Below, one piece after another: positions 23,217 to 35,284 of a stretch of DNA of 64,000 nt (its first letter is position 1; every line of letters begins with the position of its first letter). The notes under the pieces are model-generated. The model made no database searches and was not told where the DNA came from. It worked only from the letters and a program-made list of their open reading frames with translations. The position numbers and the translations under genes were made by a program. The DNA comes from Nepenthes gracilis. Taxonomy: Eukaryota > Streptophyta > Magnoliopsida > Caryophyllales > Nepenthaceae. The stretch spans positions 10,812,501 to 10,876,500 of the forward strand of contig BSYO01000013.1 in the NCBI GenBank assembly GCA_033239525.1, read 5' to 3'.

Positions 23217-24286
23217 TGATGCATCATTGGTTTTCAGGTTGTGGTATGGATTATAAAGCTACTCAATCTTCTACTATAGGTCAAAACGAAGCGGGTCCGG
23301 TTTGTGTCGCTATTAACCTGGAACCTACGCACCGTAAACTATAAACAAGAAGTTAGAAAATTGGTGGGATTCACTCTCCGATTTATCTTTCAACGCTCAA
23401 GTTAAAAATCTTTCTCAGGAAATGAAAAGATGTAAGGAGGATACAAGATAATATAAAGTTGCTTGTGAATGGGGATGTAAGAGGAAGATTGACTCTTATT
23501 AGTGCAACTAACTGGGGGCAGCTTGGAGAGGAAGGAGGACTGGGCTCCTTTCTGGTTGCATGCAATCAGTGGCTCATTAGAATTGCACTCGATGAGTAGC
23601 TCACTATAGGCGCACTCTGTTGGAATTGGCTCATTATGAATGCACTTGGTGGGAAGTAGCTCACTATGGGGGAGAAAGAACTGTGTTGTGAAATAGAGCT
23701 TGGCTCTTTCTCTACTCTTGAATCTCGTTTGTGGGCGATTTTCCTTTGAGAATTACTCTCTCCTCATCCTATAGACTAAGAAAATTTATAATGCTTCGTG
23801 GAAAAGGCTTTGGCATCAAGACTAATGCTAGGTATTCCTTCGAGATTAACCGGTCGTTGTGTATTGATGGGAGCCACTGCGTCAGATGTTGTTTTGTGGC
23901 GTTGATGCGACCGTGGCTGGTAGTGGCCGACAAGGGCCAGGTCTCCTCTCGCGTGGGTTGGTTGGGTTGCTGTTGATTGGTGGGTACGACAATTCCCCAT
24001 GATTGACCACCAATGTCATTGGCTGAAACTTGTCACACTGGTGTCTTCTGTGTTATTAGATTGCTATAATTTAAGTAAAGAGTAAACTTTGTTACGATTG
24101 GTGGAGTTACAAAGGTTATCTTTTAAGGTAGGGCCGTTGGTCCCCCATAGGCTTATATGCAGCAGATGGGTTGGTTGGACGGTCCCTAGGCTTCGCTTTC
24201 TCATTGGGCCTCGTCGGCTAATGGACTGGCTGCTGGATCATCCTTATATGTAATTGGATTGGCCCGTGTCATGGGTGGACCTATCA
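23217..24286 (-). repeat. Element B 5' LTR
   Basis: Minus-strand LTR beginning TGATAGGTCC at 24286 and ending GATGCATCA at 23217, next to the primer-binding site. It aligns with 12256-13296, with many substitutions and small indels. The right flank CTAAG (24287-24291) is the partner of CTTAG at 12251-12255. Confidence 0.85.
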
Positions 24287-25328
24287 CTAAGTAAACTACA
24301 AGTCATAAGAAAAAGATTTGAGGTTCGATTAAATTTTTGATTGAACATGTCAACAAAAAACATAACTACTGGGCCGAAATTTTAAAATTACTTTTTCCAT
24401 GTGATGTTTATTACTAATTATTATCATTATATCTATAAATCAAAGTATATTATCATTGTTAAAAAATGTATTCTTAATGTACGATAACTCAACTAGAAAT
24501 TTGAGATCTTTTATAACTTAGTTCTAAAATTAATTAGTTGAATTCTTGTCCAATTTTAAAATTGTTAACTTAATAAGTGAGTGATATTCGAAATCAATAT
24601 ACAACCTAGCATATATCACTTACTTGTTAACAAGTCAATTTCATATTAGTGATATGCCATTTATTAATAACAAAGTTCATTTGAATCATGCAGAATATAA
24701 TAGAAATCTTATCATTAAATTAATAATGTCGAATTAATAAATGACACCAATTCATAGGAAATAGTAGATGATGACATTATTTTTATTACCCGGATCATAT
24801 TTTGGTGTTACTATATTTTTCAATATATGCAAATGAGTCATTTATAGGGATTAAAAACTCATATAAATTGTTTTGGTAATTCCTTTGAATAAGTATAAAT
24901 ATAAATATTTTGAATATTAAGTTATCTTTGTTTATAAATTTAATGCATTTATTCAACTGTGTTGGATTAACTAGATTTGGTGGGCACCCATAACAGATCA
25001 GTCTGACCTAGTAGTTAATTAAAAAGTGATTATTGATAAGCTACCATGTGGACAATTGAGAGATTATTTTATAATAGCCTCTATAAATATACCCTCATTT
25101 TTTTAATGTGTATGTGGAAGACTTATTATTTTGAATGGAAGAAGAAGAAGAAGAAGAAGAAGAAGAAGAAGACAACACTGAAATGATGTTAATAAAAAAT
25201 AAGAGAAAAAACTCATAAAAATTCATCTAAATTCTTAATACTTAGATAGTAAAAAGAGTATTTTTCATTTATAAATACACACTGATTAGGAATTCATTTT
25301 TCTGAAAAAATGTCAATAATCCAACTAA
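24287..25328. other. AT-rich spacer with a GAA microsatellite
   Basis: No gene recognised. An uninterrupted (GAA)n run lies at 25138-25172. The last five bases (ACTAA, 25324-25328) are the left target duplication of the solo LTR that follows. Confidence 0.65.
25138..25172. repeat. (GAA)n microsatellite
   Basis: About eleven to twelve GAA units without interruption. Confidence 0.9.
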
Positions 25329-27374
25329 TGTGAGGACCCAGAATCGAAAGCGTGATAACTAAAAGTGATTAAGGTGATTAATATCAGTAAGAGGCTATAC
25401 ATGCAGTGAAAAAGTGGTAGTTGAAGTAAAAAGTTGAAAAACATATTAAGCAGACCATTAGTGGTTTCAGGCTCCTCTTATCGGGCGGAAAAACCGGTGC
25501 GAATCCAAGTCCTCCGGACTTCGGAAGCCGATGGCCGCGCTGAGTCGAGTGGCGCACGCAGATAAAAACGCGATCGACTTCTCTCCTCTCATTTTTGCAC
25601 CGGGTTTAGGGTTTTTTTCGATCTTAGAGATCATTGAGTTTCAAAGCAACGTTATTTTTCATTTTTACCATTTATTTTGCTTTAAAGTGGATGAAAATGA
25701 TTGATGCATGTTTAAAGTACATGAAGCATGTTTTCTTCAATTAATCGGTTAGATTTTATATTTATCCATGTTTATTGCAAGATTTACAGATTTTGAATAA
25801 GCATGAAAATAGTGTTGATTTGTCTCAGAAAGCATGTACGAATCCTAGCTTGAAAATGTTGTGAAGATTGAGTAAATTACATGATTTAATGTATATGCAT
25901 GGCATCTATGACATTAATTTCATGAAAAGTGTACATGTAAGAAACTGATTTGAGCCCGACTGTTTTGGCAAGGCCCTTTGTACGAAAATGAAGAGGTTTT
26001 GATGAGTTTTAACTGTAGCTTCTATTATATGAAAGTTAATTGACATCGAAATGAAGCTTTCATTTAGTTTGTTTTCAAAAATATGTACAAACTTATACCG
26101 ACAAAATTTTCATGTAAATTTAAAAAGTGCTGAAATGAAAGTTTGATTTCAAAATGGTATTTTTGATAAAGAGATGATTTTCGTTATAGTTATTTTGGTA
26201 CCCATTTCAACATAGGTAAGTTCTTGGATGAAGAACTTAATGTGGTAATCGATGATAGCTCTGTCCATGGAGTGATTCATGGTCCGCCACTCAGCCAAAG
26301 TGGAAAAGGCCTACGTGTGCCCAAAATATCCTCGTGATGAAATATATATGACATAATAGGCCTTAAATGTCAACACAATCTATCATCGATCATTTACCCC
26401 TTCCACCAGTAGGGTATCTTTGGTAGGGTCCAAAATTGTTAAAATAAGTCACAATAAAAGATGAAAATATATTATGCAGTGAAAAGATGATAGAGTATTG
26501 TGAAAAGATGATAATGAATCGTGGCTATGAAAAGATTATATAGAGTATTATTCATTTTACCATGCATATTAAAGTTTATAGTTATTATTTTGGTCTATAG
26601 TGTAATAATTTATGAAGTATGAGATTTAATATCGTTATAGTGTGTCTTTACTGTTTTTTTAGATGATATTTGATTAAACATTCTGATTCTACATGGTTAT
26701 ATGATCGTTTTGGTATAACCATTTTACAGTTCATATGCATGTACCTTGCTCGGCCTCAACTCACTGTTTTAGTGTTTTCTCCCCTCCAGATGAGACAGTA
26801 GAGCTTTTATCTGACGAAAAAGAGTAATCAGAGAGAGAAACTTCTTGAAGACTTTTGAGGACCATAGCACATTGGAGCTATTTTGGAGGAGCCTGTCGAC
26901 GTAAAGGCCTAGCTGCATATGATTTTTGTATACTAATCTTGTGATTATTGATGTCTTAGAACATGTCGATTTTTGTATAGAAAGCTCATGATGTGTATGA
27001 TAGTAAAAGAGAAAATGCTATACTTCTGCAGGTTCTTAGTTTACTTCCGCTATATACTCTGGATTTACTGTGCAGGTCTTAAATGACATCTCGTTATTAA
27101 ACTGTTAGAGTAGTAAATGTTTTTATGGATTTGTGCCATGAATGGCACATGTGATCCTATGAATATTTGTTGTAGGAATTGTGAATGATGGATAGTTGTG
27201 TGCTTGTTACGGATAATTATATAGGGTTGTTTTTTTAGGTTTTTCATCCTATTACAAAGGAGACTCTACCGAAATTTCTACAGGAGTTTTACCTTATGTT
27301 TTAGACCGTTAATAGTATTGCTGTTTTGACGGAATCTTTTGAAGAAAAAAAAAAAAAATTTTCGTTCCGTCACA
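25329..27374 (+). mobile_element. Solo LTR of a gypsy element (2046 bp) with perfect target duplication
   Basis: Begins TGTGAGGACCC and ends TTCGTTCCGTCACA, so it has TG...CA ends. It is flanked by ACTAA on both sides (25324-25328 and 27375-27379). It contains CTCGGCCTCAACTCACTG and CTCCCCTCCAGATGAGAC near 26750-26800, a block common in plant chromovirus LTRs. Nothing like gag or pol lies beside it, so this is what is left after recombination between two LTRs. Ends and length match the 48318-50418 LTR (TGTGAGATCCC...TTCCGTCATA, 2101 bp), which suggests the same family or a close one. A GC-rich patch at 25470-25560 differs from the AT-rich remainder. Confidence 0.85.
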
Positions 27375-27379
27375 ACTAA

Positions 27380-29880
27380 GATCATAAATTTTTATACATA
27401 TTATGGACCATGTTTTCTTTTTCCGTATTTTCAATTATAGTAGGATCCATGACTTTTTCCTTCATTGATTCCAAAGCAATCTTTGGTTGTATATCGACAT
27501 GTTGACTGGTTAATGGTGTTTTTTCGCAGGCCTCTTTTTTGCTATAAAATTTACAGATTTGAAGTACTTACGTGGTAGTTTGAACCAGAGTTACCTAACC
27601 CAAATTCCTTGAGTGAGCAATCATGCTTCCTTTGACACGACTATAATCATCCCAATAAGAATTGGAGGTGGTTTTGCAGCACACGACATCCCCACCGTTG
27701 ATTAATATGAAATAATCTAATATCATTTATTTAGTATCACTTAATCTTAACCCTTAAAATAACAAATGAGCCAAAAGTTTTAACAGTTACCCATTTCAAC
27801 CATCAAAATATCTGAACTGGACTAATCAATCAAGGGCAATAACACCACCAGCCAAAGTGGAAAAAGCCTACTGCCCAAAACCTGAACTAGCATCGACAGT
27901 CCCAATGTCCTCCTCAATATCAATCACCTCCCCAACGGTACAACATTTATTTTTGTGTTATGCATGATAGTTGTTTAATTATGGCTATATTATATAGAAT
28001 CATGTTACTATATTGTGCTATATCTAAATATATATGTGTTTTTTTTTTTTATCAATATTCAATTTTTCAGTAAGCATGTGCAAATTTAGTTTTGCTGAGG
28101 ACACTTATTTTAGAGGGAAGTTTTAAGGTGTGTCCTTAATATTAATATTGTTAAATAATTGAGCTATGTATGTTTTATGATTTATCTTCGGAACAAGATT
28201 TTACATAATTAAATTAAATTAATAATAATTTGTATTTGGCTTTCTGGCGAGATTGAGAGCCTATGGAACTTTAATTTTGTTACATTTGTTAAATTATTAC
28301 TAATTTAATTGCTTTGGTGTAAAATAGATGTATGTTTTGCTGTGTATATATGTTTCAATATTTTACAATTTTCTTGATAGATATACCATGACCTTTAAAC
28401 ACAGCATCACCATCTTTATATTAATATTGATATGTTGTATGGAACAAATTTTAGTATTTCTCACCTTAGATGTATTGTATTTTTGATGAACATGAGATAC
28501 TAGAAATTGTTAACTATACCATGTGTAATCCTGATGTAAATAATATTGCTCAATAGAGATCAGATCATGAGACTTAGTTGGAAGTATTCAAATTCCATGG
28601 CTCTTACTAGTAAGATAAATTTTATGATTTAATCAAATAATATTAATAGTATCCAACTATAAGTGATATATAAAATTAGGATAATATTATAATTATGATG
28701 AGGCAATTGACTAATAAATTTGATATTTTAAAGTATTGTTATCATTCTCTTATAGAATCCAAGAGATGTGTCTATTATGATTAGGATTTTTAGTCAATTT
28801 GCCATACTCTTATTGATGAGTAGTAACTTTAAATTATTATCAAATTTCTATTTGATAAATGGGAGCTTATGTAGCTAACTTGACTCAATAAAAATGCTAA
28901 GTTTTCTGTAATGATGTTGCTTGTCATGTTTACTTGATAAGTGAGCAATTTAGTGCAGCAAAACATCTAGAAACCCTTACTACTAGTTTCATGTTGCAAA
29001 GGAATTCAGACTCTTGGCACAAGCTAAAAATAAAATTAAAAGGGACATGCTAATGAATTTAGGAAGAATCATTATAACCGTAAATGAGAACAAGTTTGAA
29101 GAGTTAAAAGTAAAAGTGAAGATAAAATACCTTTAACTTTGAAAAGTTAAGTCACTTTACTTACAAGTATTTCAACCCATGGTAGGTTACATTTTTATCT
29201 GCTTTTTATTATGATGTGTATGCTTCTAGTGTAGTAATTTTTATGAACTTATCCTTTTAGGCATTTTACATTGAAAAGTTAGAAATTTTATTACTAGAAA
29301 CATAGTGACATATATTGAATACTATCCAATCTTAGTTAAGACGATATGATTTTATTTATACTTTATTCTAGAGTTGAAATGAAAGAGATCACTAAAAGCA
29401 AATTGAAACTTTTAGTATTTGAACCATTTATGTATATAATTTTTTATATACTTGAAAAGTTTGATGGAACTAAATATCCATGGTTATTTTTCTAAATTTA
29501 GGTTTTGGTTTGAATTATTATGGTGATAGTATTGATATAATTATGGTATTGACTGATATGGTAATTTTATTATGAGAATAATTTTTTTGTGTTAGATATT
29601 AGATCTAGTAAATGTATTTTTTAGTTGAAAAACTTATAAGAAAATTATTTATAATATAAATAGAATTATCTATCTATTATTTATAGTCTATTTGGATATT
29701 TTAATAGTGAGACGTGAGACCTCATATATCATTACATTATTATAATATTCACTTTTTTGTCTCAAAATCAAAGCTACTTTTTAAAAGAAGACTAATAAAT
29801 AGATATATGCCAATTATTTAATCATCACATGCCAGCTACCCACATACCTGCTTAACAAATGGATTGACAAGATTATCCAA
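27380..29880. other. AT-rich region, no gene recognised
   Basis: About 2.5 kb of AT-rich DNA with stops in all frames. A short stretch at 27580-27930 is less AT-rich and could be a gene or element fragment, but nothing was identified. Poly-T and A runs occur near 28030. Confidence 0.5.
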
Positions 29881-29911
29881 CATCCAACGATTCAAAAGTA
29901 TTCAAGGCTAT

Positions 29912-29919
29912 TATAAAAG
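29912..29919 (+). promoter_or_regulatory. Possible TATA box of the endogenous pararetrovirus
   Basis: TATAAAAG is followed by a pyrimidine-rich stretch (29970-30060) and then, about 280 bp downstream, by the first viral coding homology. That order fits the intergenic promoter and leader of Caulimoviridae genomes. It is inferred from position and composition only. Confidence 0.35.
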
Positions 29920-30189
29920 GATGTTCTTATCTTCATTCAAGGTTTGGCAAAATTTAGACAACTCTCTAAATTAGAAACCTTTGTATCCATTCTCTCTCAA
30001 CTTTGTATCCCATTTCTCTTCTTGTATTCCATTTCCCTCTTGTATTCTATCAATCATTGTAAACATCTTATCAAACAAAAGCATAAAAATTTTATCAAGT
30101 CTCTAGTATAATTTCTATCTTATTAGTTTTGGTCAAAATTATTCTAGATTAACTATTCTTACACAACAAATAGAAAAAAATATATAAGA

Positions 30190-30870
30190 TAGGTACTTTT
30201 AATTTTAAGATAATTTTAACAATTAAGGATCATGAATAAATTATACAAATTAAAAATGAATATAAAAAAATTAAATTATTATTAACTTTATTAATAAATA
30301 AATTTAAATATAAAGGACATAATTATATCTATTATGAATTAATACAAATAGCAATTAAACTGTTAATCAAATTAGGAATAGATACTCAAATATTGTTATC
30401 CCTTAGAGATCAAATTTTATTAAAATATATAGATTTATTGTTAGCAATAGTTCAATCCAATTTATCTAATGGTCATATTTATTTTAATTTTGCCCCGACT
30501 TTATAATAGATTTCAAAGATCCAACCACAGGAAATATATTAGTGTTAAATGTACATCTTCCTGGATTAGCACAATAGGAAGATCATAAAAATTTTTGTAT
30601 TTTATATAGAATTGATTTTAAATTATTAGCTACTCAATTTAATTTTAAATGCTTAATTCAAACTCTACTTTGAGAAACAACCTTATTATGGGTTGAAATA
30701 GAATATGCTGTTAACTTTACTCTAAAATTATTAAAATGGAATGAAATTATCTTATCAACTTCTTGGCAAGGAGATCTTATCTAACTACTTAGACATATAA
30801 CTAGAAGAAAAGTTTTTGAAATAACAAAAATCTTGATAAAAATATTATTTTAAAATTTAAACCCTACCTC
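30190..30870 (+). pseudogene. Endogenous pararetrovirus: movement-protein region
   Basis: Conceptual translation in broken frames resembles the Caulimoviridae movement protein, the factor that lets virus pass through plasmodesmata. The recognisable part spans about 30330-30850, with a typical conserved core near 30370-30590. Several stops fall at Gln, Trp and Arg codons, and the region is very AT-rich. It is the first module of the fossil; the coat protein, protease and reverse transcriptase regions follow in the usual order. It cannot give a functional protein. Confidence 0.6.
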
Positions 30871-31399
30871 AAATACTTAGATCTTTAAGTTTTATTACAA
30901 TCAGACATCATACAATTCTGAGTATAAGACTTTTCAACCATTGACAAGTACAAGGAGCCAATCAACATATTCTATGTAAACACAACATGTAGAGAATAGA
31001 AATCCTATCCCAAAAATAATTACACAACCCGCACCTCAATCTCTAACGTTATCTGATATGAAATTTATAAACATAATTAGTACAGAAAATGAACTTATCC
31101 CAAATATAAAATTATTATGAAAAAAATTTATGTTAAAAAAATAATTGTTTAAGAAAATGGTATTTTTATACATTTACCAAAGAACAAATAAAAGAATATC
31201 AAATTTTATGAAAAAAGACAATGAATGTATGTAAATAAAATTTATCATTTTTAAATGATTTTTACCATATCATAAAACTTTATAAAAAAGATAATTAAAT
31301 TAGTGTCAATGAATGCATAACAACACAATAGACAATTGTCAGTGGACGACATGTTGTCTTTATTCACCCTCTATTAACTGGGGTTCATTGACAATTCCT

Positions 31400-31790
31400 A
31401 CTGCACCTTTTAAAAAAGAGTTTGATCATGATTCTTCAAGTGAAGTAACATTAAAAGATATTAAAAAATTATATGAATAAAATAATTATTATTTTCAAAT
31501 TTTATATACTGTGACTAAACGAGTTAATAGAGTTGAATATATGATTCAAACCAAATCCGAATCTACATGCCAATTTTCACATAATATTTCACCTTTACCA
31601 AGTTCACTATACACATTATCTAATAAAGATATTGCTCAATTATCACAAAAAAGAATATATGTTCTTTTAGAAAAATTAACACAAAAAATAAATGAATTAA
31701 CACCATCCTCTTCAACTAATACCCCAAATATAATCAAAACTGTACAAACTATCGATCAAACCTTAATTCAAGAAAATTCTGAGCCATAAA
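31400..31790 (+). pseudogene. Endogenous pararetrovirus: spacer between movement and coat regions
   Basis: Includes the longest open frame of the fossil (31511-31789, 92 codons), rich in Ser, Thr, Gln and Asn and without a recognisable domain. Its place between the movement and coat regions suggests the variable linker of the viral polyprotein. Confidence 0.45.
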
Positions 31791-31799
31791 TAAAAAAAT

Positions 31800-32560
31800 A
31801 AAATATAGGTAAAATACTCCGAACCCTCTAGATATACAACAAAAAATTATTATTTTAGGCCTATTCTTCCTGATATTCAATATAAAGAAAGATATCAATT
31901 TTAAGATAAAAAATACTCAACTAAATCCATTCATGAATAAAATATAAATGGTAAATCTGAATATAAGATTATATGTATATTTCATAATATAAATATATTA
32001 GCAATTGCTTATAGAACACAACTACAAATAGATGAACATCAAGCTAGAAAATTTATTATTATTGGCTTTACTAGTATTATTAAATTTTGATGGGATAATA
32101 CTTTAACTCAACAATAGAAAGAATATATTTTAAACCATATGGTACATGTTCAACAAATAGGAGATAATGGCGAAATAGAATTTGTACAACAACAAAATTA
32201 TGTCGAAATACTAATTATCTCAATTAGTCAAGCATTTCCAGGTAACCCTGAAGATAAAATTAATAGTTCCAAAATTATTTTAACTAATTTATAATGTCTA
32301 ATCCGTTAAAATTTTAGGTGGTATAAAGATTTATTCTTAACTCATATTTTTTGTAGTAATGATTGTAATCAAGCTTTAAGAAAAGAAGGGTTTGTTGGTG
32401 GGTTATCAACCTAATTTGCCAAACGAATCATTTCCAAACTCACTGTGCTTGCTGGGGGTAAAGTTATTCCATGGTCAAAAATGACTTTTGGTTAACTTTT
32501 TATTTTTATTAAAAAAGAGACTTACGATTATGGTAAGAACATAAAAAACAATATAAATTT
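31800..32560 (+). pseudogene. Endogenous pararetrovirus: coat-protein region
   Basis: Broken frames resemble the Caulimoviridae capsid domain. The best segment is near 32310-32420, where a Trp-Tyr-x-Asp-containing motif and a Cys-x3-Cys-like pair are visible. The zinc-knuckle stretch expected after the core is decayed, with Tyr where Cys would be expected. Stops occur throughout. Confidence 0.6.
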
Positions 32561-32569
32561 CATGAAGAT

Positions 32570-33029
32570 AATAAAAAATTTAATTAGAACCAATTAAATA
32601 ATTAAACAATAATAGGAGATTTACAAAAGAAATTAAATAATTAAAGGAAGAAATAAAAAAGTTAAAGAACCAATTACAAGAAACTAAATTCCATGAATTA
32701 TAATTTGATACAAGAATATTATTACTTGAATAAAAAATATGCACAATACTAGAAAATATAAATGATCAACCATCAACATCTCAAATCACTAATCAGCAAC
32801 AAAATTAAGAACAATATCTTCATTTAATAACAAGAATAAATTTTTAAAAATGATATTATCAAATTATTTTAATTATTAACAATGAATATCATTTTAAATT
32901 AATAGCATTATTAGATATAAAAGTAGATCAAAATTATATCCAAAAAAAATTAATCTAAGCACGATATTACCAGAAGACTACTAAAAAACTACACATAGCT
33001 AGTGGGTCAAGACTAAACACCAATTACAA
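32570..33029 (+). pseudogene. Endogenous pararetrovirus: unassigned linker
   Basis: AT-rich, Lys/Glu/Asn-coding remnant in broken frames between the coat and protease regions. No domain was recognised. Confidence 0.35.
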
Positions 33030-33153
33030 ATTAACTAATGCAACAATTTGTATTTAAGGTCATTATTTTAGGTCTACATTCATTTTGGTCAAAGATTTAT
33101 AATAAGAAATTATTTTAGGAATTCTTTTTTGTTTACACAAATGTATCCTTTTT
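33030..33153 (+). pseudogene. Endogenous pararetrovirus: protease region, left part
   Basis: The translation resembles the N-terminal part of the aspartic protease of Caulimoviridae and stops abruptly at 33153, where element C begins. The rest resumes at 43385 on the other side of element C, in the same orientation. Confidence 0.6.
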
Positions 33154-33683
33154 TGATGGGAACAACAATATATTGGTTAATTTAACGAGAAAGAAATGCC
33201 CACTGAAGATGGCCCATTGGGTTATAAAATCATATGGATATGAGTAAACCTTTACAATTTAAAATCACGTGAGAGGAACATTTCATGGTAATCGGTTAAA
33301 ACGGAGCAAAATGAGTTTTTAAACTGAATGATCTGATCCAAACGTTTCTTTAAAAATTGATATAAAGATCCCATGTTTGAAACTGGGAACAAGGAGAAAA
33401 GAAGGAAAGAGCATGATCCATGTAAAGTTGGTACTCACCAAAATCGTCTCAAAATAATAAAAATTTTATACTATCTCTTTCCTGCATTCTTTTAATATTT
33501 TGGAAGAAAGATGAATGATTCAATTTTATAGAGAAAAATTTTGAGTTAAATCTCAACTTTCCTTCAATCTTGTATTTATTTAGTTGTGATGTGTAAATTT
33601 AGGATATTAATAGTTAAAGCCGTATTTACTCACAAAATCGGCATTGATTAATCATGTTCAAATCCTAAATCCAAGTTGTATCA
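33154..33683 (+). repeat. Element C 5' LTR
   Basis: 530 bp, TGATGGGAAC...TTGTATCA, colinear with 42856-43384. The start was set by the shared ends TGATG...CATCA of the three Tat elements and by the near-match of the flanking 5-mers. Confidence 0.85.
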
Positions 33684-33684
33684 T

Positions 33685-33702
33685 TGGCGCCGTCTGTGGG
33701 AA
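33685..33702 (+). other. Element C primer-binding site
   Basis: TGGCGCCGTCTGTGGGAA starts two bases after the LTR terminal CA, in the usual place for tRNA-primed minus-strand DNA synthesis. The leading TGG pairs with the CCA end of a tRNA; the tRNA was not assigned. The site is less decayed than that of element B. Confidence 0.85.
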
Positions 33703-33744
33703 CATCGACAAAAAAGCCAACTTTTTCATCCCATTCTTCAAGAA

Positions 33745-35284
33745 ATGGTCAACACAAGAACCCGAACCAACGCCCCTATGAGAGATGCTGCTTCCGTTGG
33801 CAACCCTCCTCCTGCTGTTATTCAAACGGAAAGCCAACAATAGGAGTTAATGCAAGCATTCAATACTCGGATGGATAATATGACAAAAGTAATGCAGAAT
33901 CTCTGCACGCAATTTGGACGAAACAGACTTGCCATCCCTGTTGGTCATATTATAACCAACAAGAGAAAAGGCTGCAAAAGGAGATACCCGGCCCAACAAG
34001 CAGACCGACCAATTGCTCAAGAACAAGTGGCCTCCAACAATATGAGAGGCCGATCGTGATTAGAAGGCCAATTAGGCCCCATCTCAGAGAACCAGAATCC
34101 AGACTGTCAAAATCCACGTTACTCTCAAAGTGGACAAAGATCACCTGAGTATGAAGTTGCATCCTGTAATGTGCAACCGACACGTGGAAACATTCATCCT
34201 ACCCAACCAGAAATACCACCAACGAAATTGAGAACGTACCTTAATGCTAAGAGATCTGCTACTATTCCTCAAGTGGAGGAAAATGTAGAGAAAATTTGGC
34301 AGCATGTGTTTGGAGAAAATACAGAAGGACGTTCTATTGATTTACGTGGGTCACCATTCACAATGGAAATCCATACACGACCTCTCCCACATAAATTCAA
34401 AATGCCGACTTTGGATGCTTACGATGGAAGTGTTGATCCTATGGACCACCTGGACCACTTCCAAACCCTCCTGAGCTTTCAAGGACTGGACGAAATGACG
34501 ATGTGTCTGTGTTTTCCCTTGACTCTAAAAGGAGACGCTCAGATCTGGTTCTACTGATTATAACCAAATTCGATTCAATCGTTTGAAGAGTTGGTTGATA
34601 GTTTTTTAACCCGATTCGTTTCCAGCAGAAGAATTGAAAAGCAGCCTTGGCATCTTGCCAGAATTAAGCAAGGTTCAATCGAAAGCGTGAAGAATTTCCT
34701 AGCTCGATTCATCGAAGAAGCTCGAAAAATCCCACGAATTACTGATGAAGTAAAATTGAATATTTTTATATCAACATTGAAGCCGGGTGAATTTTTTAAG
34801 TATCTGGCACATAGCGATCCACAAACTTTTCATGAAGCAGAATCTATAGGTCGGGCATACATTGCAGTGGAGGAAGCTAATGAAGCAAAAAAGTTAATAC
34901 AATTGGACAACAACTAACGAGGGCCACCCGGTGGAAAGAAGAGAAAATAACGATCGCTTGGATTCTCAAGAAAGAAAGCAACCCATAACAAGGCATGGAG
35001 TTCCTAGGGAATTTAAACCCTTGAACCTAACCCCTCTGAATGATTTTTGAATAAATATCCTTATGCAAATAAGGGATGAAAAGTTTCTCAAATGGCCAAA
35101 GCCACCCAAGAATCCGAAAGGAAGAGATCAGTCTAAGTATTGTCATTATCATCGCTCTCCGGGACATAGCACGGAGGATTGCCGAACTTTGCAAAGGGAT
35201 ATTGAGAACCTCATCCGGAGAGGACATCTGTCAAAATTTCTGAAGAATCCCAAAAAAATCCCTAAACAGGCAGAAGAAAGGTAA
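33745..35284 (+). pseudogene. Element C gag remnant
   Basis: ATG at 33745 (MVNTRTRTNAPMRDA). Retrotrans_gag signatures are MPTLDAYDGSVDPMDHLDHF (34401-34460), GDAQIWFY (34532), LARIKQGSIESVKNFLARF and EARKIPRITDEVKLNIFIST (34650-34780). A zinc knuckle-like CHYHRSPGHSTEDC is at about 35140-35180, followed by LIRRGHL. In-frame stops include one at 33841 and one at about 34556, the latter at a Trp-like position. Intact Gag would form the particle that packages element RNA. It is the best-preserved gag in the window. Confidence 0.85.

Larger units (their letters stand above)
12256..24286 (-). mobile_element. Element B: full-length decayed Ty3/gypsy element, Tat lineage
   Basis: About 12.0 kb. 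On the minus strand the order is 5' LTR (23217-24286), primer-binding site, gag, protease, reverse transcriptase, RNase H, integrase (ending 17720), a long 3' region with a gene on the opposite strand (14934-16740), polypurine tract, and 3' LTR (12256-13296). LTR ends are TGATA/TAATG...CATCA/ACATCA-like. Flanking 5-mers CTTAG and CTAAG match at four of five positions, as expected for an old target duplication. The LTRs have diverged strongly and all frames are broken. The long 3' region with an opposite-strand frame is a hallmark of Tat-lineage elements such as Grande. Confidence 0.85.

Noticed and set aside
26285..27870. Similar ~20-bp stretch (AGCCAAAGTGGAAAA-GCCTAC) inside and outside the solo LTR
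   Set aside because: Too short to define a repeat; flanking sequence does not align.
27540..27930. Possible gene fragment in less AT-rich sequence
   Set aside because: No open frame of useful length and no recognisable domain.
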